From: Rhodamnia argentea
Taxonomy: Eukaryota; Streptophyta; Magnoliopsida; Myrtales; Myrtaceae
Assembly: GCF_020921035.1 (NCBI RefSeq)
Contig: NC_063153.1
Location: 14,942,001-15,006,000, forward strand
DNA length: 64,000 nt
Direction of reading: 5' to 3'
The translations under genes were made by a program, and so were the position numbers. The notes beneath the pieces are model-generated. The model was not told the DNA's origin, ran no database searches, and saw only the letters and a program-made list of their open reading frames with translations. This document shows, one piece after another, positions 10,700 through 21,637 of this stretch. Position 1 is the stretch's first letter. Every line of letters starts with the position of its first letter.

Positions 10700-11512
10700 A
10701 AAGAAAAGCTAGATTAATTTTACTTGAAACAAGGTCAGTTGATTAGCTCGAGGGACTCAATGACTAGGTAAATCTTTCCACAACCTATTTGATACTAATC
10801 AGTGCTCCAATATGGCAAGCCATCCTTGTTAGAATTTCTAGTGGACTGAATATCCCAATTACACATGGATTAGCAAAAATTCATGTGTAACCAAGATCAA
10901 ATGTGGAAAAGTGAAGAAATCTGTACTCACCTCCAACCATTAATGAAGTCGACTAACAATCCGGATTCTTGGATCCTTGAACGTCGGTGAATGGATACTT
11001 CTAGCCAACTGCCTCGTCAAACGAGATGGTTTGGTTTCTTAAGGCTAAGAAGACCTTTATATACAATCACATTCGCAACCCTCCATACAACATCTTTCAT
11101 CAACACAGTTATCGTACCTTTTGGGCTTAATGTATACTTAACACGTAACTTAACATGGGCAATATAACATCAATGAAATTAATATGGGTAATAATTTGAA
11201 TGTGGGTTCATGTTATCGAAATGTTAAACAATCCTGTCACGTGACTTTATCTGATCTCTTTCATAAATCCAAGATTGACTTTAGCTCAAGTTGTTCCAGT
11301 TCTTCGTCAATCTTTCACAAGAGCTTTACTATCCTGAACCACCTCTTGGCTGCCTATGTATCCACCATAAACATTGAATGAATCGGGTACCGGGTACCTC
11401 ACTATGCATTTGGGAATGAAACCCCCTTGAAAAGCAACAAATAATGATAGTTCAAGCTTACCTTGACTTTCAGAAGATCTCCCATCACCAACATGAAACG
11501 GCAATACAATGT
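10700..11512 (-). repeat. Copy 1 (partial) of the 2.5 kb repeated unit
   Basis: The stretch matches the left arm (11513-17135) over an inner portion. Shared landmarks are 'acaaggtcagttga', 'agctcgagggact', 'caagattgactttagctc', 'gggtaccgggtacctcac' and 'caatacaatgtgctcg'. It is cut off at the right exactly where the complete left-arm copy begins ('gctcg' followed by 'aatagctaagccaac'), so the two lie head to tail. Strand is given by the likely transcription direction of the unit. A solo LTR interrupts it. Confidence 0.75.
10827..11230. mobile_element. Solo LTR, 404 bp, TSD ATCCT
   Basis: The insert starts TGTTAGAATTTC and ends AAATGTTAAACA, with the TG...CA ends of an LTR. It is flanked by the 5-bp duplication atcct (10822-10826 and 11231-11235). 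The homologous uninterrupted site survives in the neighbouring copy near 12080 ('gcatcctgtcatgac'). No primer-binding site, polypurine tract or coding region is present, so one LTR remains after recombination. Confidence 0.82.
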
Positions 11513-12189
11513 GCTCGAATAGCTAAGCCAACGTAAGAATTGTCCTTCTAGCAAAAACTCAGAACTTTTCTCCCAAGGAATACTGGAAGCACTAGATTTG
11601 ATATGTTTAAATGACTTGCGAGACTAAGCCAAAGTGTATAAACAAGCGAAGTAAATCAAACATAAGGGCAAGGAAAGAGAATTTGCTCAGGCGATTTATA
11701 GTGGTTCGGCCCAAATTCGGTGCCTACGTCCACTCCCCGAACCATGCCGGGAGTTTAAATCCACTATCTCAAAAAGGATGTACAATTTGGTAAATGAGGA
11801 ACCAAATACTCCGGCACAACTTGAATTCATAACTTGTACAAGTGAGTGTCTCTCAAAGACAATAGCAAGCGCATTTACCCAACTGTTTCAGCAATCCCCA
11901 ACAAAAAGACTAGTGTTCTGCCCACTTAAAAAGACTCAAGAAAATCCTCAGCGTGTGTGTGGAGATAATGTAAACAGAAGGTAGCCATTTGCAGCTTCAA
12001 AACCAGTTTTACTTGAAACAGGATAAATACTTTCCAAAGCCTGTCTGGTCAATATTATCCCTCCAATAGGACAAAGCATCCTGTCATGACTTGATCTGAT
12101 GAGCTCCTTGATAAACCTAAGATTGACTTCAGCTCAGGTTCTTCGTTGGTGCTCCGCAACAGCAGTACTGGTCGGAACCGCCCCTTGGC

Positions 12190-14289
12190 TGTAAAATATG
12201 GTTTTGACAAAGTCAAAAAAAAAAAAAAGAGAGAAAAGGAAAGGGTTGAAAAGTCAAAGAAGAAAAGGGGCTCATATTATAAAAGAAAAGAGGGGCAGCA
12301 ACGGGGAGAGAGAAAACACTCGGCAGAGAAGAAGAAGAAAAAGAAGAAGAAGAAGAAGAAAGAGATGGCGTACGAGAATCGGATGCCCTTCATGACGATT
12401 CAACTTCGATTCACAAGGCTCGGTAAGTGCTTGCGCTCCTCGTTCGTATAATCAGGATGGTTTTCGGTTTTAGGGCTCAAATTCGGATTTATGGGAAAGT
12501 TGAGCCGCGAAGTCAGATTTTGGAGTCGTTAAGTTGAGATTCTTTAGGGTAACGATAGTTTAGGGTGTTGTGGTGCTGTGGGACTTTACAGAACTCGATT
12601 TGGACTTGTGGTTTGTCCGAAACAAAAATTGGAAGTTTGACACGTGCAATGAACAGTGCGCAACCAGAACATGTTGCGCCCGTTCTTGCCGATTTTTGGA
12701 TAGATTCTGGATGAGCTGTGTTGGGGGTTTTGTTGTACATTAAAAGAGCTTTCTTTGGACTATAAGTTCGTTTAAATCGAAGCTCGGAGGAGGGAGTTAT
12801 GGTTCGTTTAAGTTTAACGCGCAAGCTGCGTGTAGCGGACAACATGCGTGTTCCTCATGAGCGAGCGTTTTGTTGGTGCGTAGGTGTCGTCTTAGTGACA
12901 AATAGACATTTTTCAGTCAATTCATGCTATAGAGTAGCTTGTTATTCAGTTTTTGATAATGGTTTTCATTATATTTGATAGGAACACGAGTGTGTTCGGT
13001 CGAGTAACAATCCTAAGTTAGTTTTTGGCTTTTCCAAGTGAGTGGTGCTATCTCTTCTTTGAATTAGTAAAAGCATATTTTGAAAAATAAAAAGTATGAG
13101 ATGTATTATGTGAAAAGTGTAATTTCGCTAAAAGGGAAAAGTGATGTTTATAGCATATTTAATGCATAACTTCGGATCGGGCATTTGCTACCCCATTTGC
13201 TATTTGAAATGGTTTAAAAAGTCCGTATGACAGCCATTACGAAAGGTTATTTGTACTGATTTGTGAATAGTTTTATAAATGTGTTATGAAAGGTATGGTG
13301 AAAGTCATTTTCATTATATACTTGTTTATATACATGTGCATTTAAGTTGCAAACTAGCTTGTGGAATGAGTTTCGAAAATGATTTGGGAAGTACTTTACA
13401 AAAGTATTTCTAGCGGTGAGTTTTTTTGAAAAGGCTATTGGTGTTAGTTGAAAAACCAACTTGTGATATTGATTCTAAATTGTTTTGTGAATTGTAAAAA
13501 TACTACTATGAGTTGTGTTGATGCTCAATATCGCTATGAGCCCATTGAGGGACTTGTGGGTATGCGCATACTAATGTTAGGATATCCTTGTGGGCCGAGC
13601 CACCGGCATTATAGGTGGAGACCTTGCCAAGGGGGGAATCTTGGTCGCCTTGTCACGAGGCGTTATACGTGATCATAGTTAGATATTTGAGCATGAGTTT
13701 GGTCAATAGAATGGACTATTGACATGTGATTTGAGATTAGTCGATGGAATGGACCATCGTCATTGATTATGTATGAGATTAATCAATGGAATAGACCATT
13801 GATATTTGATTTGAAGTTTGTTGATTTAAATGAAGATTTTTGATATTTATAAAGTTATTGTAGAAAGATGTAACTCACTTTTGGTTTTGTATATATATGA
13901 CCTGTGATAGCTAAAAGTAACATGTATTTAAAGACTTTGTTATTCACGTGACCGCGTACTTTAGTGTGTATTATGACCGATGAAAGTAAATAATTTATAT
14001 TTGTAGTTGTGCTCATATTATCAAGCGAGTTTGGGATTATTGAGTTCGGTTATGATTTTGTAAATATGCATAGTGGGTGCTCGATCTGCTTAGAAGAGGT
14101 ACGCACTATTCACTGAGCTGTGGTTGCTCATCCCTTTCTTTCCCAATCTTTCGGGTTGCCAATAGAGCCAGAGCATTTTCAATGGTGATTTTTGGAAGTT
14201 CGATTTTGGGTGGCTTAAGGCTGCGTCCTTCGGAAGGGAGGACGGCTGTGTCATTCCCTGTTTTTTTTGCTAGGAATTGGGGTGTTACA
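12190..14289 (+). mobile_element. Solo LTR, 2.1 kb, TSD TTGGC (Gypsy-like size)
   Basis: The insert begins TGTAAAATATGG and ends GGGGTGTTACA, so the termini are inverted (TGTAA / TTACA). It is flanked by the 5-bp duplication ttggc (12185-12189 and 14290-14294). The right arm carries the empty site near 24571 ('cgtaggctgccaaacggg'). A TATA-like tattataaaag lies at 12275-12285, consistent with an LTR promoter in + orientation. No primer-binding site, polypurine tract or gag-pol coding is present. The 2.1 kb length suits a large Gypsy LTR, but the lineage is not determined. A GAA-rich microsatellite occurs at 12329-12362. Confidence 0.88.
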
Positions 14290-16009
14290 TTGGCTGCCTA
14301 CGGCTGAGTCGGGTAACAGGTACCTCTTTAGCTGTCCGTCTGGTTCAGTGGCTCACAGTGCATTTTGGGAATGACACCTTGAAAAGCAAAATTAGTTCAA
14401 ACCCAATTTGACTTCTGGCAGAACTTGATGCTTACATGATCCTATCAACAGTCTAAAACAGTAATACAATGTGCTTGTTCCACATTATTAAATAACAACT
14501 GTTTGGGAATCACAGCACTACTGTTCGCTCCAGACATTCACTTACATGCAGATGCAAGCATCTTGGGACAAATCAATTCGCATTCATGAACAAGCCTATA
14601 AAAATGAACAAATTTTGGAGCCATATGCAAGACATTATATTAATAAAGAATCAGACACAGAAGAAGATTCTACCTGCAGAACATTGTACATGATTTTGGG
14701 ATATTTCGCCAAGCGAGATTTGCAGAACTCAGAATGCATGAGGAGATGAAAAATCATTTCATGATGTATAATTATTAACTGGCAATCTTCCTACTCTAGT
14801 TACGGAGTTCCATTTCTGTACGTCTTGAGCCGAACCAGAAGAGATCCGGAGAAATCCGTAATAAGCAAAGGAACTCAGTAGTTAAAGTGTGTGCACACAT
14901 GAGAGAGCGAGGATCACCAAGAACAAGGCATACCGTTGTTTACATCTGCAATGTCGCCGAGTACATTTTTGACAGCATCTTCAGTGCATGCATAGCAGCA
15001 AGAACCTACAACAAGGCCCTCTTGATTCAATCATCAACCAATACATGTCGACTGCTTTGACAAACCTTTGGATTCTACCTATGAGAACCAGATCAACACG
15101 CAGCAACTTTCTTAAGGCGAAGAGAGATGATAAACTGAGCAGATGAAGGAAAAGAAAAGCATCACGATGTTTCCTCGCCCGGCATCAAGAAAGTGGTGTT
15201 GCCAAGAATCTCTCATGAAAGACGTTTTCTTGAACCACGTCAGGGACTGAAAAGCTACGAACAAGAAATATTCAAAATACCATGTCCACACGAAAAGGTA
15301 AACAGATGATTACATAAAGCATGGCCCTGTCATGATCTTGTACTCATTGCCGAAACAATGAGAAACTTGAATCAGGACTCGATTCTTTCGGCCCCGATTA
15401 TCAACACCCCATTTAATTGACGGTGAATACCCAGACAAAAAGGAAAATTATGAAACCGGTACTGATTTGAAACATTACAGGAGCGTTACGAATTCCAACT
15501 AAAATCTTAGGCGAGAGACTCAAGACTCGCAGGGGTCTTGCTTCGCGGATGACTATTGGAGAAGACCGGAGGAGAGGCTGAGACGAGAGCGCAAGAGAGT
15601 GATGGGGGATGGAGAGAGCGATCGACTGAAACGGCTACTGACGGAGGGATGCGAAGAAGCGGAGCGAAGAAAGTTTAAATAGTGAGAAAATGGCGGTGAG
15701 ATTTGAAAGATGACCTTGCGTCATTCCTCCAGAGACCGTTAAATGATTTTTTTGAATAATAATATTTTGTGCAATTTGATCCTTTAATTAATGTTATCTG
15801 TTTTATCATTAACAGATCTTTCGTGAATACCATTGCTAATATAATAGTGGCACCGTGATACAACACTTTTTGCCATGAGAAACCAATAGATAAATAATAT
15901 TATATACCGATTAAGTCAACTTCTAATTTGGGAAGGAAAAGGAAATTCAAAAAATTGAAATGAAGGGTCGCGAGGGATAAAATAACTGAGTCGGGAGTGC
16001 CAATCGACA

Positions 16010-16703
16010 TAGGTAAAGTTACCAAAAAATTTAAAAATTTATTGTAATCGTGCGAATTCAGTTCTAATTTTTTTTTTATCAATTCAGTACTAAATATTTT
16101 CATGTTTTGTCTATTGAGTACATCCGATTAATTTTGGTTGAAAAACATATATATGGATGTCGGTTGTTCTACTTGTCTTGGCCAGCGATGACGTAGATAA
16201 ATTTTTTTGTAATATTTAAATTTTGTTATGATTTTTTTCTTTTTTCTTTTTTCTTTTTTCCTTTTTCCATGCCTAAGGGTCGGCGAGGGTAGAGACTTGT
16301 TGGCACAAGGCGATGGCCATGACGACCTCGCTTGGCCGGATTTGGGGAGGACGTTGCGGCCCTTGTAAGATCTAGGCGAGGGGATGTGCGCTCTCGCTTG
16401 TGGCTAGCGAGTCATCGGCCGTACGTACATTAGAAAAAAAAAATAAGTAAAGAACCGAAAAGGAGAAAAGGAAAAAAAGAAATAAATATATAAAATATAT
16501 AAAAAAATCCAAAATATTGTTAAAATTTGTTTACATATGTACCGGTCATGCTCCGTAGGAAGGTCGATGTCTACGTCAGCAATTTTCAACAAATATTGGC
16601 TGGATGAATTGAATTGATAAAAATGTAAAAGGTTTAGGACTGAATTGAAAAAAAAACGTTTATACAATTGCAATAAGCTTAAGACTTTTTTGATAATTTT
16701 CCC
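16010..16703. mobile_element. Mutator-like MITE, 9-bp TSD CAATCGACA
   Basis: The element is flanked by perfect copies of caatcgaca (16001-16009 and 16704-16712), the 9-bp duplication typical of Mutator-like elements. Its ends are long inverted repeats: 'gttaccaaaaaa' with 'ttattgtaatcg' on the left pairs with 'ttatcaaaaaag' and 'ttattgcaattg' read inward from the right. The middle (about 16260-16420) is GC-rich and noncoding. The right arm has the uninterrupted site near 22870 (reverse of 'gtgccaatcgatatacg'). Related elements lie at 17221, 45034 and 55808. Confidence 0.85.
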
Positions 16704-16776
16704 CAATCGACACATGATGAGGATTGCGGATTGGCAATGTATGAACGAACTTGGCATCATAAAGTCCCATTTATAA

Positions 16777-16963
16777 CCATTGGAAGTTTGCCTTAATGGT
16801 TACTCTTCTCACTTGAGAAGGGGAAGGTGGGGTGTTCGAATCTCCATCTTCGAGGGGGTTGGGGTGTGGACGCGTGAGGATGGAGTAGAGTTTCGTAACC
16901 TGCGTACACACATAGCACACATGGTGGTTTGTAAAATAGAATAGAATAAGACCGAGAAAAAAA
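16777..16963 (+). mobile_element. tRNA-derived SINE, copy A
   Basis: A Pol III B box (ggtgttcgaatctcc at about 16828) lies near the 5' end. The body has 'agagtttcgtaacctgc' and the 3' end is an A run. It is flanked by a perfect 16-bp target duplication, aaagtcccatttataa (16761-16776 and 16964-16979). The right arm of the inverted duplication has the same site without the element (near 22800). Confidence 0.88.
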
Positions 16964-17220
16964 AAAGTCCCATTTATAAATAGAAACTTCTTAATGTATT
17001 ATACGAACATTCTAAACAAAAGTTTCATTTGAAATTCGTGTGTGTGTTTTTTCTTTGTAAACATGAATGTCATTTCAATTATATATACCATTTTTTGGGG
17101 CGTTGGATACAGAATCTTCGCGAAAGTGCTTAATTCTTTGGTTGCCATGGAGGAATTTGACACGGTAAATAAAGATAAATTGAAATTGTTATTTCATAGT
17201 AAAGAGTTAATCTAACTTAG

Positions 17221-18046
17221 TAGGGAAATTTCCAAAAAATTCTTAAACCTATTGCAATCGTGTCAATTTAGTCCTAAACTTTTTTTTTCCGATTCAATTA
17301 TAAACCTTTTTATAATTATGCTAATTCAGTCCATTTGGCGTATTTTGGTTGGCCTACGCTGACGTGAACGCCAGCCAACCAACGACTCAATTTTTTAATA
17401 AATTTTGTGAATTTTATGAATATTTTTATTTTTTTCCTTTTTTTTTTTTTTCTCCCTTCCCTTCCCCTTCCCGTTCTACCTCCAGTTGGTCACCTAGCCG
17501 GCGACCGGCTAAAGGACGATTGGCGAGGCCAAGCCTTTCCATGGCCAGGCAAATGATGACCTCGTCAGCCTAGATTTGGCAAGGTAGAGCCTCGCCAAGG
17601 TCCGACAAACACACAGCCTAGCGTGTTGTGGATCGGCGAGGCGGCCCTCGACACGTAGACCCACGGCGTGGGTGCCGCAGCGGTTGCGGCGAAGAGGTGC
17701 GAGGGCGGGGCGAAGGCGGAGACCTTGGGTTGTGGACGTAGACGGTGGCGTGGCGGGTGGCCTGTAGCTGGTTCGGTTCTTCTTCTTCGGTGAACTGGTG
17801 TAGTTGAAGCCAAAGAATAGGGAAGTTGAAGCCGAAGAATAGTGAAGGGGAAGGGAAGAAAAAAATAAAATAAGAAAAGGAAAAGAAAAGAAAAGAGAAA
17901 AATAATTAAAATATTAGGTCGTCGGCCGGCCAGCCAAAAGTCGCCGGATAGCCTAAATTGGCACAATTGCAAAAGGTTACCAAAAAAAAAATTAGAACTA
18001 AATTGGCACAATTGCAATAGATTTAGAACTTTTTTGGTAATTTTCC
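17221..18046. mobile_element. Mutator-like MITE, older member
   Basis: Inverted ends 'gggaaatttccaaaaaattc' on the left and 'cttttttggtaattttcc' on the right match the ends of the element at 16010-16703. Candidate 9-bp duplications are ctaacttag (17212-17220) and ttaatttag (18047-18055), with two transitions between them, which suggests age. The core is GC-rich with short frames on both strands, none recognisable. Confidence 0.7.
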
Positions 18047-18117
18047 TTAATTTAGGAGAATAACACGATATGATTGTATGGATGTTTAATATCCTGCCTA
18101 TTATTAAAATATAATTG

Positions 18118-19015
18118 TTGGATGGCTAAGCCAACATCCATGTCGTCCTTCTAGGGAAGCCTCAACTTTTCTCCCAAAATATAGTACAGACACTAAAATT
18201 AAGATGCCAAATGATCTGCAAGACTGAGCACAAGTAGAGTAGCTGGGGAAATAAATCAATCATAATAGCAAAAACTAGAGAATTTGCTCAATCAAGTAAA
18301 GGATAAGCGACATACTCTGGCAAAACTTGAATTCATAACTCGGACAAGTGAGCCGTCTCTCCATAGACAATAGAAAGCCAGTTGCACAACTGTTTCAGCA
18401 GATCTCCAATAGAACATCACTGCTTTCCTACTAAAAGAAACTCGAGAAAGACCTCACCCATATGTGAAAAATCTAACTAAAAGCTAGCCATTGAAGCTTC
18501 AAAATCGATTTACTTAAAAACAAGGTCAGTTGACGAGCTCGAGGGACACGGTGAGCTGGTAGATTCTTTCCACAGCCTGTCTGGTGTCGTTCATAGCTCC
18601 AAGATTGACTTCAGCTCAAGTTGTACCAGTTCTTCGTAAACCCTTGTATTATATCGAAGACTGCCGAAACAGTTGTCCAAGCAAATGGCTTTCCCACAAA
18701 GAATCAGCCATAGAAGAAGATTCTATCTGCAGAGCATTGTCCATGATTCTGGGATATTTCACCAAGCGAGATGTGCAGAACTCAAAATGGATGAGGTGAT
18801 GAAAAATCTTTTTATGATGTTATGACTGGCAATCTTCCAACCCTAGTTACTGTTCTTCGAAAGTTCCATTTCCCACACGTCCCGATCCGAATCTGATGAA
18901 AGAATTCAGTAGTTAAAGTAAGTTCACGCATGAGAGGACGAGAATTACCAAGAACAGGGTATGCCATTGTATACGTCTGCAATGTCGCCGAGCACATTTT
19001 TGACAGCAGCATCTG
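18118..19015 (-). repeat. Copy 3 (partial) of the 2.5 kb repeated unit
   Basis: Same orientation as the left arm. Shared landmarks are 'ggctaagccaacatcc', 'cttctcccaaaatatag', 'acttgaattcataact', 'acaactgtttcagcag', 'cagcctgtctgg', 'aagattgacttcagctcaag', 'agaagattctatctgcag' and 'aatgtcgccgagcacattt'. It ends at about 19015, so the part with the TATA-like element is missing, and an internal segment is deleted near 18650. Confidence 0.78.
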
Positions 19016-19540
19016 CTCTAGTGAATAGTATTGCTAACATGATAATTGTTACTTAGCGAAATTAAGGGTGTACATGGCAACATTTCTACCGTAGAAATCA
19101 ACTTCTGCTTCTTAGCAATAGTTATTTTTTCTACTTCTGAAGAGAAGTAATTTTTTTTTTACTTTTTTGAGGGTCTCCAAAATTACTTATGAAGCAAAGA
19201 AAATGCTTTAGAAGTTACGTTATAAAATGAATTTCTATTTCAAAATTGTTGTCATGCGCGCCTTAATAAAGATTTCATTCGAAGTTATCCTGCAAAGTAA
19301 TTTTTTAAAGTGCCAATTACCTCTTAGGATTTTCTTTCCATTTTTTTTTTTATGGTTGTTGGGATTCAACAGATCCTTTGATGTGAGTTAGCTTACTCTC
19401 ATTTCTAGTTTCCTGCTTTTTTATAAATAAGAAAAATATTTGTAACCAATTTTTATAACAATATCTCGGCTTAGAGATATATGTATCTTATCTTGTCCAG
19501 AGGTTCAAACGAAGAAGACCAGGTAAAGTACTAGTAGAAT

Positions 19541-19735
19541 CGGTGATCACTCTTCTCATTTGGGATGAGGGAGGTGGGGAGTTCGAAATCCCCACCTTCG
19601 AGAGTAAGGGAGAGAAAAAGTGGGGTGGGAATGTGTGAGGAGGGAATAGAGTTTCGCAACCTGCACATGACACATAGCGGACGTAATGTGGCTTGTATAG
19701 TATAATATGATAGTATAGAACCAGAAAAAAAAAAA
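19541..19735 (+). mobile_element. tRNA-derived SINE, copy B
   Basis: Same family as 16777-16963: 'gtggggagttcgaaatcccc' near the 5' end (B box with one inserted base), 'agagtttcgcaacctgc', then an A run. The flanks aagtac..gtagaat (19526-19540 and 19736-19751) are an imperfect target duplication, indicating an older insertion. Confidence 0.78.
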
Positions 19736-20197
19736 AAGTACGGGGTAGAATTAAAAAAAAATGATTCCAAAAATTTTCTGAAATTGCACTGTGTTTTTTT
19801 TTTTTCTAATTTCGAATTTATACTTTGCTTAGAAGTAAGAAGAAGTATCAATCCATTTATTTCGATAGTAGCTTTAACGTCAAAATGCGCGATGCATGCC
19901 CATGGTAAAAGTAACGGTATTAACATATATGAGGAAATGCAAATTCATTTGGGGTGGGGTTTAAAATGTAACTTTTTAAAGTTCGGGATTTATTGTGCAT
20001 CAATGCCTAAGTTAGTGGGGAACAAATTGAAATTTTCCTAAAGGTGTAAGTCGACTTACTTCAGAAATATGTACCAAAGGTTGTCGGAACTGTCCTGGAA
20101 ATGTTACTTGGAGCATCTGCAAAGGTTGCCTATAAGTTATCTTTGCTGCGATCTGCGCTGATCGACTCGGATTTTGCGCACTGAAATCGTCTAGCGT

Positions 20198-21637
20198 ATG
20201 ATCTCGTTTCATCACCTTTTACGGGGGCTCTCCAAGTTCAATTCAAGAAGACGGCTCTCGACCTCTTGCGCTCTCGGTCACAGCACCCACTTCGGCGATG
20301 CGTCCTCCGTGTCTTACCTCCACGCTCAATCTCGATGGCAACCTGATTCACCGAGCTCAACCCAAGCCCACGCCAAAATGGTAGCGGCCCTCTTGACCGA
20401 ATGCGGTCACAAGCAAGGATTGAGCCAGATACACGCCCATGTGATCCGCTCTGGCTTATTGGATGCGAATCCTGTCGCGTTTCACTGGAACAACATCATA
20501 CGAGCCTACACGAGGCTAGACGCCCCAAGAAAGGCGTTGCTTGTTTACGCATTCATGGCGAGAGCAGGCGTTTCGCCAGATTCTTACACTCTTCCGATTG
20601 TTTTGAAGGCACTATGCCAATCTTTTGATTTTGAAGCTGGTAGGCAGATCCATGGTGTCGCCGTGAAACATGGGTTGGAGTGTAATGAGTTCTGTGAGAG
20701 TGGTTTCATCAGCTTGTACTCCAAAGCAGGAGATTTCGGTGATGCGCGCAAGGTGTTTGATGAAAATGCTGACAGAAAGTTGGGTTCTTGGAATGCCATG
20801 ATAGCAGGTCTTGCCCAAGGTGGGCGCTCGACGGAAGCTGTCGACCTGTTCATAGAAATGCGGAGAAGTGGTTTCGTGTTGGATGATGTGACTTTGGTCA
20901 GTGTAACATCAGCTTGTGGAAGCATTGGGGACCTAGATTTGGCACTTCAGTTGCACAAATATGTTTTTCAGGCTAAAAATAGCGAGAAAGGTGATATTTT
21001 GATGTTCAACTCCCTTATTGACCTGTATGGTAAATGCGGTCGAATGGACTTAGCATACAAAGTTTTTCTCGAGATGGAGGGAAGAAATGTTTCGTCCTGG
21101 ACTTCTATTATCGTGGGTTATGCAATGCATGGGCTGGTAAGTGATGCTCTCGAATGCTTTCGTTGCATGAGAGAGGCTGGCGTGACACCTAATTTTGTGA
21201 CCTTTGTTGGAGTACTTGGTGCTTGTGTGCATGGAGGGATGGTGCAAGAGGGAAAATGTTATTTCGATATGATGCAGAAATTTTATGGAATAAGGCCTCG
21301 TTTACAGCATTATGGTTGCATGGTCGATCTGTTTGGAAGAGCTGGAATGCTTGATGAGGCTAAAGAAATGGTGGAAGGGATGCCAATGAAGGCGAATTCG
21401 ATTATCTATGGATGTCTGTTGGGTGCTTGTGAGAAGCATGAAAATGTGGAAATTGGCGAATGGGTGGCTAAGCATTTGCAAGAGTTGGAACCGTGGAATG
21501 ACGGGGTTTATGTGGTACTGTCTAATATCTATGGCAGCAAAGGTATGTGGAAAGAAGTGGAGGAAATGAGAGTGGTGATGAAGCAGAGAAGACTCCCTAA
21601 GCTTCCAGGTTATAGCTTGGGAACAAATTCAGAATGA
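20198..21637 (+). CDS. Pentatricopeptide repeat protein, E subclass (At1g77170-like)
   Basis: Intronless gene of 479 residues, usual for PLS-class PPR proteins that bind organellar RNA in a sequence-specific way, often for C-to-U editing. The first 25 residues are rich in Arg and Ser (KFNSRRRLSTS), consistent with a mitochondrial targeting peptide. PPR, L and S motifs run from about residue 75 to 400: PDSYTLPIVLKAL, FNSLIDLYGKCGRMDLA and NVSSWTSIIVGYAMHG are typical. An E motif covers about 404-473 (YGCLLGACEKHEN to LPGYSL). There is no E+ or DYW domain, so an editing role would need a partner deaminase. From memory the closest Arabidopsis protein is At1g77170, and SKIP (At1g77180) lies next along here too, which supports orthology. 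The gene sits between the two arms of the inverted duplication. Confidence 0.93.
   Translation: MISFHHLLRGLSKFNSRRRLSTSCALGHSTHFGDASSVSYLHAQSRWQPDSPSSTQAHAKMVAALLTECGHKQGLSQIHAHVIRSGLLDANPVAFHWNNIIRAYTRLDAPRKALLVYAFMARAGVSPDSYTLPIVLKALCQSFDFEAGRQIHGVAVKHGLECNEFCESGFISLYSKAGDFGDARKVFDENADRKLGSWNAMIAGLAQGGRSTEAVDLFIEMRRSGFVLDDVTLVSVTSACGSIGDLDLALQLHKYVFQAKNSEKGDILMFNSLIDLYGKCGRMDLAYKVFLEMEGRNVSSWTSIIVGYAMHGLVSDALECFRCMREAGVTPNFVTFVGVLGACVHGGMVQEGKCYFDMMQKFYGIRPRLQHYGCMVDLFGRAGMLDEAKEMVEGMPMKANSIIYGCLLGACEKHENVEIGEWVAKHLQELEPWNDGVYVVLSNIYGSKGMWKEVEEMRVVMKQRRLPKLPGYSLGTNSE

Larger units (their letters stand above)
11513..17135 (-). repeat. Left arm of a large inverted duplication (repeat unit copy 2)
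   Basis: Read on the minus strand this arm is collinear with 22645-25170 on the plus strand. Shared landmarks, in left-arm orientation, include 'atagctaagccaacgtaag' (11519), 'tagtggttcggcccaaa' (11699), 'cctgtctggtcaatatt' (12042), 'gtccgtctggttcagtgg' (14334), 'gcatgcactgaagatgctg' on minus near 14985, a TATA-like 'ctatttaaac' on minus near 15675, 'gagtgccaatcga' (15995) and 'aaacatgaatgtcatttca' (17058). Three insertions (12190-14289, 16010-16703, 16777-16963) inflate it; without them it is about 2.6 kb, close to the right arm. No intact protein gene is recognised inside. Confidence 0.85.

Noticed and set aside
13673..13830. CRISPR-like or functional short repeat array ('caatggaatagaccattga' variants)
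   Set aside because: Three diverged repeats inside the 2.1 kb LTR without regular spacers; ordinary LTR-internal repetition.
16800..16850. tRNA gene at the GTTCGAAtC motif (also near 19580 and 25570)
   Set aside because: Only the B-box region looks tRNA-like; the rest does not form a cloverleaf, and A tails plus target duplications show these are SINEs.
18795..18905. Box C/D snoRNA suggested by gtgatga and ctga in repeat copy 3
   Set aside because: The C-like box is not preserved in the left arm (gagatga) and no terminal stem is visible.
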